Shown here piece after piece: positions 31,269 to 39,167 of a stretch of 39,167 nt of DNA. The notes under the pieces were generated by a model, which had not been told where the DNA came from, did not search any database, and was given only the letters and a program-made list of their open reading frames with translations. Origin of the DNA: Akkermansia muciniphila (lineage in GTDB: Bacteria > Verrucomicrobiota > Verrucomicrobiia > Verrucomicrobiales > Akkermansiaceae). Numbering within the stretch: the stretch's first letter is position 1; the number at the start of each line of letters is the position of its first letter. The position numbers and the translations under genes were made by a program. The stretch spans positions 1 to 39,167 of the forward strand of contig CAMCYK010000027.1 of NCBI GenBank assembly GCA_945883695.1. Direction: 5' to 3'.

Positions 31269-33629
31269 ATGACCGCTCCCACCTGCCCCGACTGCGGCAC
31301 CGCGCTGCCCGCCGATTCCCCGCAGTCGCTCTGCCCCGCCTGCCTGCTGCGCCAGGCGCTGGCCTCGCGGACGTTGGTGAACGGCGACGCCCGGAGTTCC
31401 GCACCGCCGCCGACGCCGGAGGAAATCGCCGGCAAATTCCCGCAGTTCGAAATCCTCGAATGCCTCGGCCGCGGCGGCATGGGCGTCGTTTACAAGGCCC
31501 GCCAGAAATCCCTCAACCGCCTGGTCGCGATCAAGATCCTCGCCCCCGACCGCGAGCACGAACCGCGCTTCGCCGAACGCTTCGCCCGCGAGGCCGAGTT
31601 GCTCGCCCGGCTCAACCACCCGCACATCGTCACCATCCACGACTTCGGCGAGACCGGCGGGCTGTTCTACCTCGTGATGGAATTCGTCGACGGCGTGAAC
31701 CTGCGCGACCTGCTGCGCGACGGGAAGCTCGAGTCGAAGCAGGCGCTCGCCATCGTCCCGCCGATCTGCGAGGCGCTGCAATACGCCCACGACAAGGGCA
31801 TCGTCCACCGCGACATCAAACCGGAGAACCTCCTGTTAGACCGCGAAGGCCGGATCAAGATCGCCGACTTCGGCATCGCCGCGCTGATGGGCGCCGAGGG
31901 CGAGAACGCCGGCACCCCGCCCTACATGGCTCCCGAGCAAGGCGGCGACCGCGGCGGCATCGACCACCGCGCCGACCTCTACGCGCTCGGCGTGGTGCTC
32001 TACGAAATGCTCACCGGCGAGCGCCCCGGCAAGGACCTCATCGCGCCCTCCCGCAAGGTGCAGATCGACGTCCGCCTCGACGAGATGGTGCTGCGCGCCC
32101 TCGAAAAGGAACCCGAGCGCCGCTACCAGACCGCCGGGGAATTCCGGACCGTGGTGGAGACCTTGCAAACACCGGACGAGCCAGCTCCCGCGGTCGTTCC
32201 ACCCTTGCCCGTCGCCACCACCGAAGCACCCGGTCCCTTCCGCCGCTTCTGGTGGCTGTTGCTCGTGATGCCGCCGGTGTGCATGCTGTTAGGTCTCGGC
32301 CTCGGTTTCCTCTGGGCGACCTTCGCGCCGAAGGTTTACGAGGCCAGGACGGTCGTCCAGTATGCCCGGTCCGGCGAATTCAGCCAGCCGGAGGAATGGA
32401 TGAACTGGGCCGATTCGATGCGCTCCAACGAATCGCTCCAGCAGGTCAGCGAGCGACTGGATCTTGATCGAAGCTGGATGGTCCCGCACGGGCAGGCGGC
32501 ACAGAAGCTGCGCAAGCTCTTCGGCGTCAGCCGGATTCGCGGCACCGATCTTCTTGAGTTGAGTGTCCGCCACACCGATCCCACCGAGGCGGCCGCCATT
32601 GCCAATGAGCTGATCCTCGTCGACCAGGCCCGCGCCACCGCGCGAAAGGTCAGCCGGAAAGGCTTCATCGTTCACGAGGAAGCCACCGTCCCGACAAGTC
32701 CGGTGTCGCCGAATGCTCCGCTGGTCCTGGCGATCTCGGCGGCCGCCGGCTTCCTGCTCTCCCCGCTCCTGGCGTTGCTCTTGATCTTCAAGCTGGGGCG
32801 CTCACAAGGCGGGGCGGGACCGGCTGCCGCCTCAAAACCCGGCCCCGTTGCACGCTTCTTGCTGCTCTTTTCCACGATCGCATTCCCCGTGGGCCTGCTC
32901 GGCGCGGGCGTGGGCTGGCTGTTGAGCCACTTCCTGCCGAACATCGATGGATCCCAGAACCTGGCCCGGAACCTGGCCCTGATCGGAATGATGCTGTCGC
33001 CGCTGGCCGCCCTGGGCGTGATGTTTTTCCAAAGCCGTCGCCCGGGTGGGGCATACGACCCCGCGTCCAAATCAAGCAAGAGGTGGATCCTGGTTTCCCA
33101 AGTGGCCATGGTCATCCTCGTGGTCCTCGGGAAATCCTGGCTCGCTCCAGTGACTCCGTCCTCCGACAGTGGCAAAACCCTGATCGGCCGGGCGAAATTC
33201 GACTTCGAGATCCCGCAAACCCTCAGCGGCGGTTCAGTCCCCGGAGCGGGTGGGCACCCGCTGGCGGAACCACGCTCTAACCCGGTTTTTCTCATCGTGG
33301 CAGGCATCGTCGTCCTGCTCCTGCTGATTGGCGGAATCGTGATCATTGTCGGGCTCGCCCGGTCCGGCCAATCGAGCGGCAGCAAGGCAGCCGGGATCGG
33401 CTGCACGGTGCTGCTACTCGGCGGGCTTCTGCTGGGTCTGGTCCCCGCGGCTTTGATTGTCGCTTACCGGGCCACGGCCATTCAAACCGCCCAAACCATG
33501 AGGCCAGCCGCCGAAATGGAGAGGATCGAAGCCGAGGCGGAAAGGAGTTCTCCACGAGCACGGGAAACACCCCCCGCTCCCGAAGCGCGACCGGAGCTCG
33601 CTCCATCCCCGGCGGCGGCAGGTCGGTAG
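31269..33629 (+). CDS. Membrane Ser/Thr protein kinase with zinc ribbon and Wzz-like domain
   Basis: The 786-residue product starts at ATG 31269. A four-cysteine ribbon comes first (CPDCGTALPADSPQSLCPAC, residues 6-25). A complete PknB-type kinase follows (about 60-300): GRGGMGVVYKA, Lys89 in VAIKIL, HRDIKPENLLL with Asp182, DFG Asp200, APEQ. A membrane segment (327-351) leads to an extracytoplasmic part that reads like a Wzz/polysaccharide co-polymerase domain: YEARTVVQY, LLELSVRHTDPTEAAAIANE, then the Pro-rich PTSPVSPN just before the second segment (484-507). Five more membrane segments follow. The pairing with the ECF sigma gene suggests phospho-control; the envelope-sensing role is inference. 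Confidence 0.88.
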   Translation: MTAPTCPDCGTALPADSPQSLCPACLLRQALASRTLVNGDARSSAPPPTPEEIAGKFPQFEILECLGRGGMGVVYKARQKSLNRLVAIKILAPDREHEPRFAERFAREAELLARLNHPHIVTIHDFGETGGLFYLVMEFVDGVNLRDLLRDGKLESKQALAIVPPICEALQYAHDKGIVHRDIKPENLLLDREGRIKIADFGIAALMGAEGENAGTPPYMAPEQGGDRGGIDHRADLYALGVVLYEMLTGERPGKDLIAPSRKVQIDVRLDEMVLRALEKEPERRYQTAGEFRTVVETLQTPDEPAPAVVPPLPVATTEAPGPFRRFWWLLLVMPPVCMLLGLGLGFLWATFAPKVYEARTVVQYARSGEFSQPEEWMNWADSMRSNESLQQVSERLDLDRSWMVPHGQAAQKLRKLFGVSRIRGTDLLELSVRHTDPTEAAAIANELILVDQARATARKVSRKGFIVHEEATVPTSPVSPNAPLVLAISAAAGFLLSPLLALLLIFKLGRSQGGAGPAAASKPGPVARFLLLFSTIAFPVGLLGAGVGWLLSHFLPNIDGSQNLARNLALIGMMLSPLAALGVMFFQSRRPGGAYDPASKSSKRWILVSQVAMVILVVLGKSWLAPVTPSSDSGKTLIGRAKFDFEIPQTLSGGSVPGAGGHPLAEPRSNPVFLIVAGIVVLLLLIGGIVIIVGLARSGQSSGSKAAGIGCTVLLLGGLLLGLVPAALIVAYRATAIQTAQTMRPAAEMERIEAEAERSSPRARETPPAPEARPELAPSPAAAGR

Positions 33630-33748
33630 AGTCGGCCGCCCTCGGCGGCCGGAACGGTCCCCGGCAGCCCGCTTCACCTCGAAGGAATGAACGGACCCTC
33701 CCCACTCCGAGATTGCCGGACGAAATCAAAAGGGCAGCATGCCAGACG

Positions 33749-34675
33749 ATGAAAGCGCTCCTCTTCCTCCTCGCGGCCAGCCTGCTCGCCACCCCACTCC
33801 CCGCGGCCGAAAGCCGGAGCTGGAAAACCTCCGACGGCAGCAAGACCATCGAGGCCGAGTTCGTCAGCGCGAAGGATGGCAAGGTGACCATCCGCCGCAA
33901 CTCCGACCGCAAGACCTTCACCATCGCCCTCGACACGCTGTCGGAAGACGACCGGAAATGGGTCGCCGAACAACAAGCCACCGCGGATGAAGACGCGGCG
34001 AAGTCCGACAAGGCCGGCCCCTTCGCCAAGCTGCTGACCGGCGAATGGGAACGAAGCGAAGGCCACGGGATTTCCTACCGGATCTACGGTGCGAAGAAGC
34101 TCCGCGGCGCCGACGAGACCGGCCATCCGCTGGTCATCTACCTCCACGGCCGCGGCGGCGACGTGATGACGCCGGACCAGCCCTGGGACGCGCGCTCGTT
34201 TTCCGACGAAGACAACTACCGCAAGAACCCCTGCATCGTCATCGCGCCGCAGTGCCCGAAAGAACAAGGCTGGGACGGCAACAACGCGGAGGCGGTGGTC
34301 GAGATCATCGGCGACCTCGTGAAGAACCTGTCGGTCGACAAGGACCGCATCTACCTGACCGGCTACTCGATGGGCGGCTACGGCACCTTCGGCCTGTTAG
34401 GCCGCGAGCCGAAACTGTTCGCCGCGGCGGTGCCGATCGCCGGCGGTGGCAATCCGAACGACGCGGAGAAATTCAAGAAGGTCCCGGTCTGGGTCTTCCA
34501 CGGCGCGAAGGACGACGTGGTGAAACCCGAGAACAGCCAGCGGATGGTCGACGCGCTCAAGGAGGCGCGCGGCGAGGTGAAATACACCGAATATCCCGAC
34601 GGCGACCACGGCATCTCCGGCCGGGTTTATGGCGACAAGGCGATGCACGAGTGGTTGTTCGGGCAACGTAAGTGA
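33749..34675 (+). CDS. Secreted esterase (alpha/beta hydrolase) with N-terminal SHD1-like domain
   Basis: The 308-residue product starts at ATG 33749, giving a signal peptide (MKALLFLLAASLLATPLPAA). Residues about 22-80 (SRSWKTSDGSKTIEAEFVSA, KTFTIALDTLSEDDRKWV) form an SHD1-like small beta domain common in exported proteins of Planctomycetota and Verrucomicrobiota. The rest is an LpqC/PHB-depolymerase-like hydrolase: LHGRGGD oxyanion region, Ser207 in TGYSMGGYG, Asp255 or Asp256 in FHGAKDDVV, and His287 in DGDHGIS. It probably hydrolyses an ester such as a feruloyl, acetyl or polyester bond. It is first in a tight run with the next two genes. Confidence 0.88.
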   Translation: MKALLFLLAASLLATPLPAAESRSWKTSDGSKTIEAEFVSAKDGKVTIRRNSDRKTFTIALDTLSEDDRKWVAEQQATADEDAAKSDKAGPFAKLLTGEWERSEGHGISYRIYGAKKLRGADETGHPLVIYLHGRGGDVMTPDQPWDARSFSDEDNYRKNPCIVIAPQCPKEQGWDGNNAEAVVEIIGDLVKNLSVDKDRIYLTGYSMGGYGTFGLLGREPKLFAAAVPIAGGGNPNDAEKFKKVPVWVFHGAKDDVVKPENSQRMVDALKEARGEVKYTEYPDGDHGISGRVYGDKAMHEWLFGQRK

Positions 34676-34689
34676 ACCGCATCGCGACC

Positions 34690-35913
34690 ATGCGTCACCG
34701 ACGACTCCTCATCCCGCTCACCCTCGTCCTCGCCGGCGCGGCATGGCTCTGGCGCGGGGAAGGCGAGCGGCGCGATTTGACGGACCGGATCGGAAATCTC
34801 GGCACGCGATTGGATCGTCCGCCCGCGCGCCCGGCACCGCCGACACCTCCGGCCCGCCGCTCCGCCGTCGAGCGCGATCCGGTGGACTGGCAGGCCGTGG
34901 CGGAGGAACTGGCAAGCGGTAGTTACCTCGGCGGACTCCTCGAGACCAACGCCCGCCTGCGGGCGGCGATCGAAGCGATGTCCGTGGAAGACCTGCTCGC
35001 CGCCATGGAGCAACTGAAGGACGCCGGATTGTCGAAGGCGGACCTGGAAAGACTGGAGCAGCAACTGGCCATGGCGATCCTCCTCCAAGCGCCGGAGATG
35101 GGCTTTTCCCGCTTCGCCGGGCGTGCGCGGAACGACTGGAGTTTCTTCCTCGGCGACGAGTTCAGCAAGTGGGTCCAACGCGACAAGGATGCGGCTGTGG
35201 AGTGGCTCCGGCGCCACTGCGCCGCGGGCGGCTTCGTCTCGTCGCGAATGATCCAGCGGCCCTTCTTCGATCTCCTCCGCTCAGATCCGGACACCTCCGC
35301 GGCGATTCTCGCCACCCGGCCACCTGCGATGAGGCTGGAATCGCTGCGATCGCTCGCCATGCGCGAGCTGAAACAGAGCGGCCAGGAGGAATGGGCGAAG
35401 GTCATGCGCGCGGAACTTCCCGCAGGAGATGCGCCGGAAGCCATCGCGTGGCCACTGATGAACTGGAGCGACGGCGACGGGGCTCCGATGACGCTCGCCG
35501 AGGTCGATGTCTACATGGAGCGGATCCACGTGACCGACGAAGAGCGGAAGGCCTGCATCATGACCGTCGCACGGCAGTTGCGCACCTGGGAACTTTCCGC
35601 CGTGGAGGGAGAAGGAGAGATCACCGACTTTGATCGGATGAGGTCATGGGTCCAGCGACAGGATCCCGGAATGCTGGAGCCCGCGACGCTGGCCGGCCTG
35701 CGGGAAATGGCGAATCGCGGGAGCTTCGATGAAGCGGGGAACCTGGCGATTCAATTCCACGAAGAAAGTGCGGACGACGCTTTTCTAACAGAAGTCCTCG
35801 AAGCTGCCGACGACCGGACGGAACCCGCGCTACTACGCAGTCTCATCGACCGTCTGTCCGACCCGGCGCTCCGGGAAAAACATCGGGAGGAGCAGGCCCA
35901 CCGGCTCAAATGA
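34690..35913 (+). CDS. Membrane-anchored helical protein of unknown function
   Basis: ATG 34690 gives an N-terminal membrane anchor (MRHRRLLIPLTLVLAGAAWL) and a 407-residue product; a GTG at 34672 overlapping the esterase stop is an alternative start. A Pro-rich linker (RPPARPAPPTPPARR) follows the anchor, then an all-helical, acidic domain with no recognised motif (WQAVAEELASGSYLGGLLET, AAVEWLRRHCAAGGFVSSRM). The stop overlaps the start of the next gene by 4 bases (ATGA). Proteins of this type are frequent near sigma/kinase loci of Verrucomicrobiota, from memory. No function can be given. Confidence 0.75.
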   Translation: MRHRRLLIPLTLVLAGAAWLWRGEGERRDLTDRIGNLGTRLDRPPARPAPPTPPARRSAVERDPVDWQAVAEELASGSYLGGLLETNARLRAAIEAMSVEDLLAAMEQLKDAGLSKADLERLEQQLAMAILLQAPEMGFSRFAGRARNDWSFFLGDEFSKWVQRDKDAAVEWLRRHCAAGGFVSSRMIQRPFFDLLRSDPDTSAAILATRPPAMRLESLRSLAMRELKQSGQEEWAKVMRAELPAGDAPEAIAWPLMNWSDGDGAPMTLAEVDVYMERIHVTDEERKACIMTVARQLRTWELSAVEGEGEITDFDRMRSWVQRQDPGMLEPATLAGLREMANRGSFDEAGNLAIQFHEESADDAFLTEVLEAADDRTEPALLRSLIDRLSDPALREKHREEQAHRLK

Positions 35914-37055
35914 AGGACCCGGCTTCAACGTGGTTTTCCGCCTTCCGCTTCGCCCTGATCGGGCTCCCGCTGTTGGCGGGCATCGTCTGGCAAGAGCGGG
36001 AGCTCGACCGGCTGCGGGCGGATCACGCCGCCCTCCTCGCCAAGGCCGCGGCGCGGGGGATCGATCCCGCCGGCAACGCGCTGCCCTCCCGCAAGTCGGA
36101 CCGGTCCCGCCCGGACCCGCTGGCCGAGGCCCGCGATTTGGCCGACACTTTGATCCTCCGTGCCGGAAGCGAGGACCGCGATCACAGCGATTGGGTGGCG
36201 CAGATCTCGTTGGTGGAGCGACTTCAGGCACTCAAACCTTCCCCGTTGGAGGAAATGATCCGCATCGTCCTCGACGCCGGGGACATGCCGCCCGCCGCGC
36301 GCTTCCACCTTCTGTTCCACCTCCTCCGCCGCTTGGGAACGGACCGGCCGGAGGAAGCGCTGCAGCTTGCAGCCGAGATGGAAAACCGCCGTCCCGATCA
36401 CCATGTCCAATACCGGATCGACCTCGTGATTTCATCCCTCGCCGCTCGTCTGGCAAAGAAGGATCCGGAGGCGGCATGGACCTGGTTTGTCCGGGAACGC
36501 CAAGGCTGGGAAGAGCACCGCATCAAAAGCACTTTGCCGACCCTGCTGGCCGGAATCAGCCAGGTCGATCCCGCATTGGCATTGCGGAGGGCCGGTGAAA
36601 CGGGTCTGGATGATATCTCCTTCCTGGGCACCTACGGCTCGACGCCCGAACAAAAGCTCGCGACCTTATCCGCGCTGCGAACCTGGAGCCGCGACGATGC
36701 CGGGAAGCGCGAGAAAATGCTGGTCCATATCCAGCGCCAGACACTTCCGACGAAACATGATGAGACCAATCGCTTCGACGAGGTCATCGCGTGGATCGAC
36801 CGAGCCCGGCTGACCAACGACGAACTCGGATTCTTCACCCACTCGGCGAGTTTCGACATCGGCTCGCGGATCGATCCTCGGGAAACCGGAAAGTGGATCG
36901 ACTGGCTGAGTCATCGATTCCCGGACGAGGAGATTGCCGGACAAGTGAAGCGGCTCTTCAAAGACAAGCGGACCGGCGAGGCCGCGCGGGCATGGCGGGA
37001 CGCCTTGCCACCGTCTGAAGCCGCCGACTTCACCGGGCGCTACGGGGGCGATTGA
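35910..37055 (+). CDS. Membrane-anchored helical protein of unknown function
   Basis: The 381-residue product overlaps the previous gene by 4 bases. It has an N-terminal membrane segment (FRFALIGLPLLAGIVW), a short heptad-like stretch (RELDRLRADHAALLAKAA), then a helical-repeat domain with Trp/Leu-rich units such as DPEAAWTWFVRERQGW, IDWLSHRFPDEE and FKDKRTGEAARAW. The layout parallels the preceding protein, suggesting a related pair. I do not recognise a family. Confidence 0.75.
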   Translation: MKDPASTWFSAFRFALIGLPLLAGIVWQERELDRLRADHAALLAKAAARGIDPAGNALPSRKSDRSRPDPLAEARDLADTLILRAGSEDRDHSDWVAQISLVERLQALKPSPLEEMIRIVLDAGDMPPAARFHLLFHLLRRLGTDRPEEALQLAAEMENRRPDHHVQYRIDLVISSLAARLAKKDPEAAWTWFVRERQGWEEHRIKSTLPTLLAGISQVDPALALRRAGETGLDDISFLGTYGSTPEQKLATLSALRTWSRDDAGKREKMLVHIQRQTLPTKHDETNRFDEVIAWIDRARLTNDELGFFTHSASFDIGSRIDPRETGKWIDWLSHRFPDEEIAGQVKRLFKDKRTGEAARAWRDALPPSEAADFTGRYGGD

Positions 37056-37261
37056 CCGCCGCTTTTTCCCGGACCCTTCATCATTCCTTCACCGGACAGC
37101 GCTTCCTATTGGCAAGAAGAAGGGCGACGATGAAAGCAGCGCACCTTCCCGAGAATCCGGGAACGGAGAAGGTCCGCCGCCTCCGCGTCTTCCCCCTCTT
37201 TATTTTCGCCCATTTCGTCCCTTTCGTTGTTCCCAATGATCTCTCATCCGCGACCACCGCC

Positions 37262-37837
37262 ATGACCTTCGACCCCGCCGTCTTCCCGCGCCAGCTCCGC
37301 TTCTGGACGCTCCACTGCCTGCTGAACGCCGCACCGAGCCTCGGCATCGCGCTCGGCTGGCTCGGACTGTGGCGGAGCACGCCGGCCGTGGTCGCGATGT
37401 TCACGGCGATCGCCACCTTCATCCTGCTCTACGCCGCCCTCACCTCGCTGCGCGGTCCGCTGACCGATCCCGGGCACATCCTGGCGCGCGCGCTCCATCT
37501 CGGCACCCGGATCCGCGCCTGGATCACCGGTCTTTCCCTGCTGGTCCTGCCCACCGGCGTCTTCATGGTGTTCACTCCGGACTACTGGTGCGGCATGCTG
37601 GCCATCGGCCTGCTGAACAGTGCCGCCCGCCACCTTGGCATGGCCGGGCCCTTCTTCAGCCCCGACCCCGCCGCGGCGACCTCCGGCTTCCTGCCGGTCT
37701 ACGCCACCACCCTGCTGGAAGGCTTCATTCTTTCCTTCTTCCTGCTGATGATCTCGTTCTTCGCGCTGATCTTCCTCCAGATGCGGGATCGCCGGAAGGC
37801 CTTCGCGGGAGCGGGTTCGCCGGCCGCTCCCCGCTGA
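37262..37837 (+). CDS. Small multi-pass membrane protein of unknown function
   Basis: The 191-residue product starts at ATG 37262; in-frame codons before it (from 37052) are not membrane-protein-like. About four membrane segments are visible: around residues 15-35 (LLNAAPSLGIALGWLGLW), 38-62 (STPAVVAMFTAIATFILLYA), 85-140 (WITGLSLLVLPTGVFMVF and following) and 153-180 (EGFILSFFLLMISFFALIFL). No family is recognised. The 206-bp region upstream (37056-37261) is pyrimidine-rich late on and may hold its promoter. Confidence 0.7.
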   Translation: MTFDPAVFPRQLRFWTLHCLLNAAPSLGIALGWLGLWRSTPAVVAMFTAIATFILLYAALTSLRGPLTDPGHILARALHLGTRIRAWITGLSLLVLPTGVFMVFTPDYWCGMLAIGLLNSAARHLGMAGPFFSPDPAAATSGFLPVYATTLLEGFILSFFLLMISFFALIFLQMRDRRKAFAGAGSPAAPR

Positions 37838-37936
37838 GTCCGGCCGAGCACTACACAATCTTCACAGTTCCGGGTGAAACCACCGGCGTCCGCGGGGGTT
37901 CGAAGGCAGAGAACCAGTCCGTTCCGGCACGCCATC

Positions 37937-39167
37937 ATGAAAATCCTCCGACTCGCCGCCGCGCTGCTCGTCCTGCCCGCCCAGGGCCAACAGGAACCGC
38001 CCTTTCCCCCGGGCGGCGGCCGGGGCCCGGGCGGGCCGGCGGTGAGCGAGGAACGCAAGATCGTCGCGCAGTTCGACAAGAACGACGACCAGCGGCTCGA
38101 CCGCGCCGAGCGCGCCGCCGCCCGCGAGTTCCTCAAGGCCAACCCCGCCCCGCAACGTCCCGGGCCGCCCGGCGGCGGACCCGGCGGCCGGGGACCGCGC
38201 GGTCTCGGCCCCCGCGAGGACGCCGGGCCCGCCAAGCCCGGCATCCGCATTTCGCCCGACGACGTGAAGCCGTCCGCGTCGAAGGACCTCTACGCCGCGA
38301 ACACCCTGCGCACCCTCTTCGTCGAGTTCGAGAACGACGACTGGGAGGCCGAGCTCGAGGCCTTTTACGGCACCGACGTCGGGGTGCCCGCGACGCTCAC
38401 CGTCGACGGCAAGAGCTACCCCGGCGTCGGCCTCCAGGAGAACTTCCGCACCTCGAAGGGCGCGCGCTGGAAGGTTCCCGGCTCCCCCAACGGCCGCGGC
38501 GGGCTCGACTACATCGGCGACAAGGTGGAAGACTACAAGGCCCGCTACGAGATGAAGTCGGGCACCGACGAGGACTGGCAGGCGCTCATCAAGCTGTGCA
38601 AGACCCTCGCCGAAACCCCGCCGGACCAGTTGATCGCCACGTTGGAACCGATGCTCGACCTCGAATCCACCCTCTGGTTCCTCGCCCTCGACTGCGCCCT
38701 GATCAACAGCGACGGCTACTGGACCCGCGCCAGCGACTACAACCTGTATCGCGACAAGGACGGCCGCTTCCATGTCATCCCGCACGACATGAACGAGGCC
38801 TTCCGCCCCGCCGGCGGTCCGGGTGGTCCGGGCGGTCCGGGTGGTCCGGGTGGTCCGGGTGGTCCGGGTGGTCCGGGTGGTCCGGGTGGTCCGGGTGGTC
38901 CGGGTGGACTTGGAGGTCCGGAAGGACCCGGTGGACCCGGCGGTCGTTTCCCCCGTGGCCTGCAGCCGGGCGGGCGTCCGCGGCCGGGCGCGCCTCCGGA
39001 CGCCGCGGGTGGCGGCGTGAAGCTCGACCCGCTGATCGGGCTCGACGACCCCTCGAAGCCGCTCCGCTCCAAGCTGCTCGCCGTGCCCGCCCTGCGCGAG
39101 CGCTACCTCGCGATGGTCCGCACCCTTGCCGAGCGGCACCTCGACTGGAAGAACCTCGGCCCGGTGG
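37937..39167 (+). CDS. CotH-kinase family protein with internal deletion (3' end outside window)
   Basis: ATG 37937 gives a signal peptide (MKILRLAAALLVLPAQGQ). Then come Gly/Pro-rich linkers, one EF-hand-like motif (FDKNDDQRLDRAE) and the start of a CotH kinase domain (TLRTLFVEFENDDWEAELEA, VPATLTVDGKSYPGVGL). At about 38430-38440 the sequence passes directly from VGLQ to ENFRTSKGARWKVPGSPNGR. In homologues about 95-100 residues separate these blocks, including FRGxSS and the KVVINGESWG region. The later blocks are present (LALDCALINSDGYWTRASDY, HVIPHDMNEAF) and the frame is open to the window end at 410 codons. A ten-copy 9-bp repeat encodes a Gly-Gly-Pro tract. Confidence 0.8.
   Translation, partial: MKILRLAAALLVLPAQGQQEPPFPPGGGRGPGGPAVSEERKIVAQFDKNDDQRLDRAERAAAREFLKANPAPQRPGPPGGGPGGRGPRGLGPREDAGPAKPGIRISPDDVKPSASKDLYAANTLRTLFVEFENDDWEAELEAFYGTDVGVPATLTVDGKSYPGVGLQENFRTSKGARWKVPGSPNGRGGLDYIGDKVEDYKARYEMKSGTDEDWQALIKLCKTLAETPPDQLIATLEPMLDLESTLWFLALDCALINSDGYWTRASDYNLYRDKDGRFHVIPHDMNEAFRPAGGPGGPGGPGGPGGPGGPGGPGGPGGPGGPGGLGGPEGPGGPGGRFPRGLQPGGRPRPGAPPDAAGGGVKLDPLIGLDDPSKPLRSKLLAVPALRERYLAMVRTLAERHLDWKNLGPV
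38816..38905 (+). repeat. Ten tandem copies of a 9-bp unit (ggtccgggt) encoding GGP-type repeats
   Basis: Ten consecutive copies of ggtccgggt, with a single C variant in copy 2, encode Gly-Pro-Gly triplets inside the CotH-kinase gene after the HVIPHDMNEAF block. Degenerate units follow to about 38945. Unit length is a multiple of three, so copy-number changes keep the frame. Confidence 0.95.

Noticed and set aside
38816-38905. Possible CRISPR-like array
   Set aside because: The units are contiguous 9-mers without spacers, inside a coding frame.
38737-39139. Collagen-like minus-strand frames (GPPGPP repeats)
   Set aside because: They are reverse readings of the 9-bp repeat inside the CotH gene; the plus frame has signal peptide and conserved CotH blocks.

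Overview
This is a GC-rich, gene-dense chromosomal window most consistent with the phylum Verrucomicrobiota, probably a Luteolibacter/Haloferula-like member of the Verrucomicrobiales. That placement is inference. It rests on very large secreted proteins with lamin-tail, CotH-kinase and pseudo-repeat C-terminal domains, Tat-exported xylose-isomerase-like TIM barrels, sigma factor plus Ser/Thr kinase gene pairs, an SHD1-type domain in front of an esterase, and many palindromic intergenic elements.

Layout. 1-3736: the 3' end of a caspase/C13-peptidase-like gene, a cruciform intergenic repeat, then a secreted trypsin-like PDZ protease followed by a lipoprotein paralogue whose catalytic residues are lost. 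3838-6045: tRNA-Phe, a WYL regulator, and an Rrf2 (NsrR/IscR-like) regulator divergent from a group III truncated haemoglobin, which looks like a nitric-oxide response unit. 6164-9677: two Tat-type sugar isomerase-like proteins, an SGNH hydrolase, palindromic debris, and a short fragment of a DEDD exonuclease gene. 9708-12342: tRNA-Pro with its 3' end copied into a tandem 108-bp repeat, a lipoate-ligase-like gene, and an overlapping pair encoding a double-CbiX chelatase and a DR2241-type Fe-S partner.

12718-22689: a 1,110-residue M60-like metallopeptidase, a small lipoprotein, a PPK2-family polyphosphate kinase and a 1,759-residue CotH/lamin-tail surface protein. 22887-26632: a Ppx/GppA phosphatase and polyphosphate kinase 1; with PPK2 this makes a polyphosphate neighbourhood. 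26625-27976: an AT-richer segment with one orphan gene, bounded by an 18-bp direct repeat whose left copy contains the ppk1 stop codon. 28104-29737: a hipBA toxin-antitoxin operon with two matching operator-like dyads.

29795-33629: an ECF-like sigma factor and a large membrane Ser/Thr kinase carrying a Wzz-like domain, with a vapBC module between them on the other strand. 33749-37837: an esterase, two membrane-anchored proteins of unknown function and a small membrane protein. 37937-end: a second, smaller CotH-kinase gene, cut by the window edge, that appears to lack about 100 residues from the middle of its kinase fold and carries a ten-copy 9-bp repeat.

No CRISPR array, rRNA, complete insertion sequence or prophage was seen. 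The most unusual items are the CotH internal deletion, the kinase-Wzz fusion with a promoter-like box shared with its sigma factor, the direct-repeat-bounded island after ppk1, the tRNA-Pro 3'-end duplication, the hipBA operators and the active/inactive protease pair.
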